From the NCBI GenBank assembly GCA_965602655.1, contig CBFCZE010000092.1, forward strand, positions 1 through 11,701: 11,701 nt of DNA, written 5' to 3'. This DNA is from JAAERC01 sp965602655. GTDB taxonomy: Bacteria; Zixibacteria; MSB-5A5; GN15; PGXB01. Under the pieces are notes generated by a model that was not told the origin of the DNA, did no database searches, and saw only the letters and a program-made list of their open reading frames with translations. Position numbers and translations under genes: made by a program. Shown here piece after piece: positions 5,999 to 11,701 of the stretch (position 1 is its first letter; each line of letters starts with the position of its first letter).

Positions 5999-7744
5999 AT
6001 GAGTGTGAATATTAAATCGAAACTGCAGTACTTGTTCCGTTTTTCGGAAACCCAGATATTAATCACAATGTCGGTTGTGGTTGGTCTGGGAACCGCTTTT
6101 GGCGCTATATTTTTTATTAAGCTGATTGAGTATTTCAGAGAGATATTTTTCGGTTATTCGGAAAAGGTGATGACAACTCTGGTAGGCAACTTCAGTTACT
6201 GGACGCCGCTGATACCAATGGCCGGGGCGCTTATTGTGGGACCGATTGTTTATAAATTTGCTGTCGAAGCCAAAGGGCATGGCGTCCCGGAAGTTATGGA
6301 TGCCGTAGCCAGAAAGGGCGGGATTATTCGCCCCCGGGTTGCCCTGGCCAAAGCGGTGGCGTCGGCCATCTGTATCGGTTCCGGCGGCTCGGCCGGGCGA
6401 GAGGGTCCGATTGTCCAGATAGGTTCCGCGATCGGTTCCGGTATCGGGCAATTGTTTAAAATGTCCGGTTCGCGCGTAAAGATACTGGTCGGGTGCGGCG
6501 CCGCGGCGGGAATATCGGCTGTTTTTAATGCTCCGATTGCCGGGGTTATATTCTCACTCGAGATTATTCTCGGCGATTTTGCCATTAAAACATTTTCACC
6601 GGTATTGCTATCTTCGGTTGTAGCCTCGGTTGTTACGCGGACTTTCCTGGGGGATCATCCCGCTTTTGATGTCCCTGACTATACCCTGGTCTCTGCGGCC
6701 GAAATACCGCTTTATATGATATTAGGAAGTCTCTGCGGCGGGGTGGCGGTACTGTTCACCAAAACATTAAGCGGTTTCGAAACATTATTTGATAAAATTA
6801 AAATGCCATCAATGCTTAAACCGGCCCTGGGCGGACTGATTCTTGGTATTATTGGTGTTTATTTTCCTCAGGTTTTCGCTGATGGTTATGAAACCATAAA
6901 ATTGACTTTGTATGGCAACATGATGGTCTGGCTGATGTTGATTTTAATATTCATGAAAATTGTTGCCACCAGCCTAACGCTTGGTTCGGGTAATTCCGGC
7001 GGTATTTTTGCACCCTCGTTATTTATCGGAGCCGTGACCGGCGGGACTTTTGGTTACTTTGCGCATTTGCTCTTCCCCGGTATCACTGCAACGGCAGGTG
7101 CCTATGCGTTAGTCGGCATGGCCGCGCTGGTGGCCGGCACAACTCATGCGCCAATTACGGCCTTGTTAATCATTTTTGAAATGACCAGTGATTACCGAAT
7201 TATTTTGCCGCTTATGGTAGCGGTTGTATTTTCCACGTTGGTCGCCAGAAAAATATTTGAGCCATCCATTTATACTATAAAGCTTATAAGGAAAGGAATC
7301 TTCTTAAAAGCCGGCAAGGACACAGCTATTCTGCAGGCATCGAAAGTTTCCGAAGTCATGGACGGGGATTTTGAAACAATCCCGACAAATATGCCCTTGG
7401 TGAAAATAATGGAAACGATTGAATCATCAAAAGAAACCAATTTTGTTGTTATTGACCGACAGGAGCGGTTTGTCGGGACCTTGTCATTGCAGCATATTCT
7501 CGGTATTATAACACAGCATACGCTCGATTATCTTATTATTGCCAAAGATATTGCCTCGACCGATTTTGTGACGGTTTGTCCCGATGACGATCTGGAAATT
7601 GCGCAGAAAAGATTTGCACTGGCCGACAGTTCATTCATACCGGTGGTCAACAGAGATGATCCATCACTTATCCTTGGCGTGCTTCGCCGCGAAGCATTAG
7701 TACAATATTATAATAGAAAATTAATTGAATCGTTTAAGCAGTAA
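5999..7744 (+). CDS. ClC-family chloride channel or transporter with a CBS pair
   Basis: Inner-membrane anion channel or H+/anion antiporter. The ClC signatures are in order: GHGVPEVM (93-100, the place of the GSGIP anion-binding loop, with His for Ser), GSGGSAGREGP (127-137) with the gating Glu at 135, GISAVFNAPIAG (171-182), GSGNSGGIFAPSLFIGA (329-345) and the conserved Tyr at about 425. The position matching the inner proton Glu of E. coli ClC (after Glu188) is Ile, so proton coupling by the E. coli route is doubtful. Residues about 447-573 form two CBS domains, which often sense adenine nucleotides. Length 581 is normal for a bacterial ClC with CBS. No ribosome-binding site precedes the ATG at 5999, and the upstream frame is open only to 5954, so a leaderless message is possible. 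Convergent with the kinase gene, 20 bp apart. Confidence 0.93.
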   Translation: MSVNIKSKLQYLFRFSETQILITMSVVVGLGTAFGAIFFIKLIEYFREIFFGYSEKVMTTLVGNFSYWTPLIPMAGALIVGPIVYKFAVEAKGHGVPEVMDAVARKGGIIRPRVALAKAVASAICIGSGGSAGREGPIVQIGSAIGSGIGQLFKMSGSRVKILVGCGAAAGISAVFNAPIAGVIFSLEIILGDFAIKTFSPVLLSSVVASVVTRTFLGDHPAFDVPDYTLVSAAEIPLYMILGSLCGGVAVLFTKTLSGFETLFDKIKMPSMLKPALGGLILGIIGVYFPQVFADGYETIKLTLYGNMMVWLMLILIFMKIVATSLTLGSGNSGGIFAPSLFIGAVTGGTFGYFAHLLFPGITATAGAYALVGMAALVAGTTHAPITALLIIFEMTSDYRIILPLMVAVVFSTLVARKIFEPSIYTIKLIRKGIFLKAGKDTAILQASKVSEVMDGDFETIPTNMPLVKIMETIESSKETNFVVIDRQERFVGTLSLQHILGIITQHTLDYLIIAKDIASTDFVTVCPDDDLEIAQKRFALADSSFIPVVNRDDPSLILGVLRREALVQYYNRKLIESFKQ

Positions 7745-7764
7745 TCTTTTTCAATAATTTAAAT

Positions 7765-9585
7765 TTATTGTTCGTTCTCGACTGTCGGCAAAGATATTAT
7801 AAACTCGGTTCCCTCGCCCGGCTTGGATGTCAGTGTTATCTCACCCTTATGATTTCTGATAATAGTTTTGCAGTTGGCCAGACCAAGACCGTGTCCGGCG
7901 TCTTTGGTTGTAAAATGAGGCTGAAATATTTTTGCCTTAATTTCATCGGACATTCCAATACCATTATCCTTAACTGAAATAACTATCTGATTCATCTTGC
8001 TGCTGGATTTAACCTCAATTTTAATTTTTCCCTTATACGAACTTTTTCCGGTTTCTTTTTTGCCGGCTTCAAGTTTTTCTATGGCTTCAGCCGAGTTGTA
8101 AAGAAGATTCATCAGCACCTGTTGAATCTGTCCAATATCGACAGCTACTTTGGGCAGATTGGGCTCGATTTCAATAGAAAACATTACTTTTTTGAAACGG
8201 GTCAGGGCTTTTAGAGTAAACATCAATTCATCAACCAGGTTCCGAATATCATAAAGGGCTATATCGGTTTCCAGCTTCGAAAAATCCATCATTCCATCTG
8301 TAAATCGTTTCATCTTGATGATGTTTTCGATTATCTGCCGGGCATTTTCCCCGGCCTTTTCCATCTGTTTCCTTTTGAGATTATGTCCGAGTAATTCAGC
8401 ATTGTTACCTATTATGGCCAGATAGTTATTCAATTCATGCCCGATAGATGAGGCCATTTCGCCCCGCGCCACAAGTTTCTCTGAGAGGATAACATATTTT
8501 TCCATGATGATTTTCTCGGTGATATCCTCTATGGTTAAAATCAACCCATCGCCGCCATACGGAAGATTACTGATGGGGGTTATCCTGATTGTCAGAACCT
8601 TTTCGTCATAATCGGTATTATAAAAATATCGAGCGTCATCAAACGGTTGATTTGTAGTTAAAGCGATATCAAGCATCTGGCGCCATCTAACTTTTTCGGT
8701 TTTTGGAATAAGGCTTAAGAGCCGGGTCGGTATTTCTCCGGGAGCCAGAAAAGTAATATCATCCTGATTTTTTTGTAAGGCACGTAAGGAGGCATCATTC
8801 ATTGATATAATTTCGTAATTCGAATTAATGACTATAATTCCGACGGGTGAATTGTTAACAACTTTTTCATTGAATTCCTTGATGTCATACAGATGATCAT
8901 ACAAAGTGGCATTATAGATGGCATGCGCCGCCTGCTGGGCCAGAAGCTCAATCAATAATAACTCGGGTTTTAAAAACGGCGGGCTTGGAGCCGAATTATC
9001 AAGATAGATTATGCCAATAATATTGTTTTTTATCTTTAACGGAACACACATAATGGAGTGTAAATTCAACTCAATTACCGATCGCAAGCTGGCATACTTT
9101 TGGTCCGCCTGGGCATCAGAGATATAAATCGATTGTCCACTCGAAGCAACGCGCTTGGCGATGGAAGATGATATTCTGATATCCTGATCCAATGCATTTT
9201 TCTTATTGATATCGTAAGCGGCCCTAAATTTGAGCTTGTCATCATCAAGAAGCATTATAAAACCTCTCTGGGCCGAAATAATTTCAATGGCCTTTTTCAT
9301 AACTATTTGAAGAATATCATCGAGTATCAAAGAAGAGTTAATCGCCAGCGAAACTTCAAGAATCGCCTTGAAATCTTCAAATGATTTCAGCTGGAGTCCC
9401 TCACCTGATTCGACCCGGGGCGAATCTACGGCAATATCGTCGAGGGTGGCTTCCATATCGGCCAGAACCGTGCCGGTTTCGTTCAAAAATATTTTTTGGG
9501 AATCGGCATTCGATTTATCTTTATGTTTGTCAAAGATATCGGATGATGAAAATTTCTGAGTTCTATGTTCCTTTTTGTCTTCCAT
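7765..9585 (-). CDS. Soluble GAF-PAS sensor histidine kinase
   Basis: Autophosphorylating kinase of a two-component system. Numbered from the ATG at 9585 (606 aa): a polar, probably disordered N-terminus (1-65), a GAF domain (about 69-198), a helical linker, a PAS domain (about 237-357, opening NNSPVGIIVIN), then HisKA with phosphoacceptor His383 in SSIGHELNNYLAII, and a HATPase with N-box NLLYNSAEA (Asn497 binds Mg), DNGIGM (540-545), FQPHFTTK and GHGLGLANCK (564-573). There is no transmembrane segment, so it senses an intracellular signal. The frame stays open to a GTG at 9699, adding 38 residues (MSVLLFCLIYIF...) without a ribosome-binding site; the ATG has only a weak AGG, so the start is uncertain. 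No response regulator is adjacent. It follows the beta-barrel gene on the same strand. Confidence 0.9.
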   Translation of the reverse strand: MEDKKEHRTQKFSSSDIFDKHKDKSNADSQKIFLNETGTVLADMEATLDDIAVDSPRVESGEGLQLKSFEDFKAILEVSLAINSSLILDDILQIVMKKAIEIISAQRGFIMLLDDDKLKFRAAYDINKKNALDQDIRISSSIAKRVASSGQSIYISDAQADQKYASLRSVIELNLHSIMCVPLKIKNNIIGIIYLDNSAPSPPFLKPELLLIELLAQQAAHAIYNATLYDHLYDIKEFNEKVVNNSPVGIIVINSNYEIISMNDASLRALQKNQDDITFLAPGEIPTRLLSLIPKTEKVRWRQMLDIALTTNQPFDDARYFYNTDYDEKVLTIRITPISNLPYGGDGLILTIEDITEKIIMEKYVILSEKLVARGEMASSIGHELNNYLAIIGNNAELLGHNLKRKQMEKAGENARQIIENIIKMKRFTDGMMDFSKLETDIALYDIRNLVDELMFTLKALTRFKKVMFSIEIEPNLPKVAVDIGQIQQVLMNLLYNSAEAIEKLEAGKKETGKSSYKGKIKIEVKSSSKMNQIVISVKDNGIGMSDEIKAKIFQPHFTTKDAGHGLGLANCKTIIRNHKGEITLTSKPGEGTEFIISLPTVENEQ

Positions 9586-9749
9586 AACCTGCGATATGTA
9601 AATGTTTGTTTCTTTTTCAGTTATCGGCAGATTCGGGTATCCCCTTAAATGTTGTTTTAATGGAAAAATATAAATAAGACAGAATAAAAGAACAGACACT
9701 CACAAGCTAATTTGTATGATAAAAAATTCTAGTCTGGCAGATCGGATGC

Positions 9750-11495
9750 CTAAAACTGGTGTTTCATCCTAACATACAACCTTGCCGAATCTTTGGAGCG
9801 GTCAAGCCGCTTGGATATATTTATCCTGATTATGTCGGTAAATGTTAGCCCGATTCCTACTGAATTTTTGACCTCGGTATCAGATAGATTTTGAAAATAA
9901 TTGGCAATTTGTCCCACATCATAAAATACCCATGTTTTCCAACTTGCTGCCGGGAATTTGATGCCAAATTCTATGTTGCCCAGCCAATATTCAGTGCCGC
10001 CATATTCTTTATAATCATTACCTCTAAGTGTACCCAGACCGCCAAGGAAAAATGCCTTGTGAGTAGGAATGTTATCACCTTCAACATTTCCATATTCTGC
10101 TCTAATAATTAGGCTGCTTTTTCTGTCGAGAGTTTGATATCGTGTTGCCGTTATCAAATAACGGGCAAAGTCAAATTCGTCGTTTCCACCTTTTGGTGTC
10201 CACTCAATATCCAGATTGGCGGTCGTAAACGAATTATAAGGGTAATTTTCTTTCCCTTTTTTGTTATAATTCAATTTTAAACCAAGTAAAAATAATTCTT
10301 CATTATCCATTGCCGCTAAAGTCCAAATTCGATATTCTTTAAGAGAAGAAAAATTGGGACGGAATTCTTTCGAACCGCCAAATAATGACCATAACCCGCT
10401 ATGCGATGGAAGCGATTTATATTTTTCAATCTGATAATTAATTTCTAGTCCGATATTTAGGGGGAATTTAAAACCTGCGCTTATTGTTCCACCTTCGGCT
10501 TCCAGATAATCCTTATAATCTTCAGTCACCAAAAGAGCAAAAAGAGTATTTTCACATTCGGAGATAATCCGGTCATCACCAGATATTAGCTTTTTATAAA
10601 AAGATCCAGATAAATATACTGTTTTGCTTTTAGCCAAAAACTGTTTAAAACCTATCTGATACCGCCAGCGTTCCGAGGCAAATCCATATCCGGTAAAAGC
10701 CTTGATTTCCGGAAGCATTGATTCCTCATTTTGATATTTAAAGCCAAATTGGGGTGTGGCACCATCAATTCGATTATAATAAAATTTTATTCCCGGTGAA
10801 AAATCGGTCTTATGCCGACGCAGTCGCCATAACTTGAAAGAGCGGTGTTCATCTTTAACATTGGTGGCCTGGATTTTTCCATAGACGGTACTGGTTTTGG
10901 CATGATTCACATTACCGTTTATGGCCAGAACATTTCCACGAATTATTGCCTTGTCACCGATTTCTACATCACCGAAAACGGCAATGACATGCCCGTTAAC
11001 TTCACCCTCTATTTTAATGTTTGACCAAAAACTTACCGCCGAGCCGCGAATGAATTCTTCCGGTTCAACAGAGATATTCTGGCTAAGTCCAAATTTATTC
11101 TTAGATCGGGACAGAACAAAGGTCGAAGCCTCTTTATTCTTTTTGGTTAGAAAAATCTCTATTTTGCCGCTTTTGTCAGTATCCATTTTCGCTTTACCGA
11201 TTTCTTCTATCGTAAACAAACCGTCGGGGCTAAAAAATCCCCGAGAGCATAAGATAGGTATTCCTTTCACAAAAACGGTATCACCTTTGAAATCAACATC
11301 ATCCTTGTTAAAAACGAGAGTTTCATTATCCTTGTCGCCGTACAATGTTAAAATAGTTTGACCGTCAGAAAACGAAATTTTCATTAAGTAATCTTCATTA
11401 GATGATATTTTGTATTTTTTGTATGCATCAGAACCGACTGCCGATCCAGCCAATAAAATAAATATAGCAGCGAATAATAATATTCTTCTAAACAT
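9750..11495 (-). CDS. Exported protein: bactofilin-like beta-helix fused to an Omp85-like beta-barrel
   Basis: Outer-membrane protein of unknown cargo. Residues 1-21 are a signal peptide (FRRILLFAAIFILLAG, cut near 21). Residues about 30-135 form a beta-rich domain of unknown type. Residues about 148-210 show the ladder of short Val/Gly turns seen in bactofilins and similar beta-helices (GEVNGHVIAVFGDVEIG, then IIRGNVLAINGNV). From about 232 to the end comes a beta-barrel: alternating aromatic strands, the motif GGLGTLRGNDYKEYGG (485-500), which matches the loop-6 RGF/RGY motif of BamA/TamA/FhaC-type proteins, and a final strand ending in Phe581. POTRA domains are not seen. The ATG at 11495 has GGAG 8 nt upstream. 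The kinase gene follows on the same strand after 164 bp (50 bp to the GTG). An insertase role cannot be claimed. Confidence 0.82.
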   Translation of the reverse strand: MFRRILLFAAIFILLAGSAVGSDAYKKYKISSNEDYLMKISFSDGQTILTLYGDKDNETLVFNKDDVDFKGDTVFVKGIPILCSRGFFSPDGLFTIEEIGKAKMDTDKSGKIEIFLTKKNKEASTFVLSRSKNKFGLSQNISVEPEEFIRGSAVSFWSNIKIEGEVNGHVIAVFGDVEIGDKAIIRGNVLAINGNVNHAKTSTVYGKIQATNVKDEHRSFKLWRLRRHKTDFSPGIKFYYNRIDGATPQFGFKYQNEESMLPEIKAFTGYGFASERWRYQIGFKQFLAKSKTVYLSGSFYKKLISGDDRIISECENTLFALLVTEDYKDYLEAEGGTISAGFKFPLNIGLEINYQIEKYKSLPSHSGLWSLFGGSKEFRPNFSSLKEYRIWTLAAMDNEELFLLGLKLNYNKKGKENYPYNSFTTANLDIEWTPKGGNDEFDFARYLITATRYQTLDRKSSLIIRAEYGNVEGDNIPTHKAFFLGGLGTLRGNDYKEYGGTEYWLGNIEFGIKFPAASWKTWVFYDVGQIANYFQNLSDTEVKNSVGIGLTFTDIIRINISKRLDRSKDSARLYVRMKHQF

Positions 11496-11523
11496 GTTTA
11501 ATTCTCCGGATTCATATATAGCC

Positions 11524-11553
11524 TTTGTATATCACTTATATAATAGATACAAA
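11524..11553. promoter_or_regulatory. Inverted repeat around the beta-barrel gene promoter
   Basis: TTTGTAT (11524-11530) and ATACAAA (11547-11553) are perfect 7-bp inverted arms with a 16-bp spacer, enclosing the predicted -10 of the gene that starts at 11495. The spacing of arm centres (23 bp) is about two helical turns, so a dimeric regulator could bind. The region is AT-rich, so chance is not excluded. Confidence 0.3.
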
Positions 11554-11565
11554 ACGGTTTGAAAA
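11537..11565 (-). promoter_or_regulatory. Putative promoter of the beta-barrel gene
   Basis: Minus strand: TTTTCA (11565-11560), 17-bp spacer, TATATA (11542-11537) running on into AG. Each hexamer is 4 of 6 to the sigma70 consensus. The site lies in the 84-bp gap after the Nudix gene, about 40 nt before the ATG at 11495. Confidence 0.4.
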
Positions 11566-11579
11566 TGTTTAATAAAAAT

Positions 11580-11701
11580 TTATAAATATCTTTCCTTATA
11601 ATGGCTGAGGGCCTGAATATGCGATTTAAAGGCAATTTTCTTTGGCAGTTCGTCAAATCCGAAGTAACAGACATCCAAAGCATCATCGTCAGCCGATAAT
11701 G
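11580..11701 (-). CDS. Nudix hydrolase, C-terminal end only
   Basis: Reading the minus strand in from the right edge gives 39 codons ending in TAA at 11582-11580. The sequence has the typical tail of Nudix hydrolases of the NADH/ADP-ribose pyrophosphatase kind: ADDDALDVCYFGFDELPKKI (3-22) followed by AFKSHIQALSHY, matching the family pattern of an acidic turn, an aromatic pair (here YF), 'DELP', then 'F.SH...L..Y'. The Nudix box itself lies outside the window, so activity and substrate cannot be judged. It would be upstream of the beta-barrel gene on the same strand, 84 bp away. Confidence 0.8.
   Translation of the reverse strand, partial: LSADDDALDVCYFGFDELPKKIAFKSHIQALSHYKERYL

Noticed and set aside
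6059..6585. Minus-strand open frames of 130 and 111 codons inside the ClC gene
   Set aside because: Antisense shadows of a gene with complete ClC motifs; no starts with ribosome-binding sites and low-complexity Pro/Ala/Thr-rich translations.
9736..9755. Third copy of the GGCAGATAGCC repeat
   Set aside because: GGCAGAT and GCCTAAAA are present but split by extra bases, there are no inverted arms, and the second half includes the stop codon and last codon of the beta-barrel gene; too short to count.
11498..11686. Minus-strand open frame of 62 codons at the right edge
   Set aside because: The neighbouring frame on the same strand encodes a recognisable Nudix C-terminus (11580-11701), so this is a frame shadow; its second half runs through the promoter region of the beta-barrel gene.

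Overview
The window looks like a piece of chromosome from a Gram-negative, moderately AT-rich bacterium. One gene has a signal peptide followed by a C-terminal Omp85-like beta-barrel ending in Phe, which implies an outer membrane. The style of the proteins (a long GlmL/MutL-type ATPase next to a barrel-sandwich/KOW protein, and a bactofilin-like segment fused to a beta-barrel) and the palindrome-rich spacers fit an uncultured lineage of the FCB/Zixibacteria kind. That placement is inference from general resemblance, not from a marker gene. No rRNA, tRNA, CRISPR array, transposase or phage gene is visible.

Layout, left to right. (1) 1-428, minus: 5' part of a small exported protein, cut by the left edge. 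(2) 429-699: spacer with a promoter-like region, one copy of a dispersed repeat and three stem-loops, the last a textbook terminator shape on the plus strand. (3) 700-3730, minus: a two-gene operon, a GlmL/MutL-family ASKHA ATPase (619 aa) followed 37 bp later by an uncharacterised 377-aa protein with barrel-sandwich-like and KOW-like parts. It is preceded by a strong sigma70-type promoter and a leader RNA with a hairpin. (4) 3939-5087, minus: an FAD-dependent amino-acid-type oxidoreductase (DAO family) with its own promoter. (5) 5088-5998: about 900 bp without a convincing gene, packed with perfect or near-perfect inverted repeats, including a REPIN-like double hairpin. (6) 5999-7744, plus: a ClC chloride channel/transporter with a CBS pair. 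(7) 7765-9585 (possibly to 9699), minus: a soluble GAF-PAS sensor histidine kinase, convergent with the ClC gene with a 20-bp gap. (8) 9750-11495, minus: the outer-membrane beta-barrel protein. (9) 11580-11701, minus: the C-terminal end of a Nudix hydrolase, cut by the right edge.

How the genes relate. GlmL-type proteins are known companions of B12-dependent carbon-skeleton mutases and aminomutases, and the oxidoreductase beside it is of an amino-acid oxidase type, so 700-5087 may serve amino-acid catabolism. No mutase is present in the window. The beta-barrel gene and the kinase gene lie head-to-tail on one strand and may be co-transcribed. The kinase has no response regulator beside it. The most unusual parts are the GlmL/377-aa pair and the palindrome mosaic at 5284-5923.
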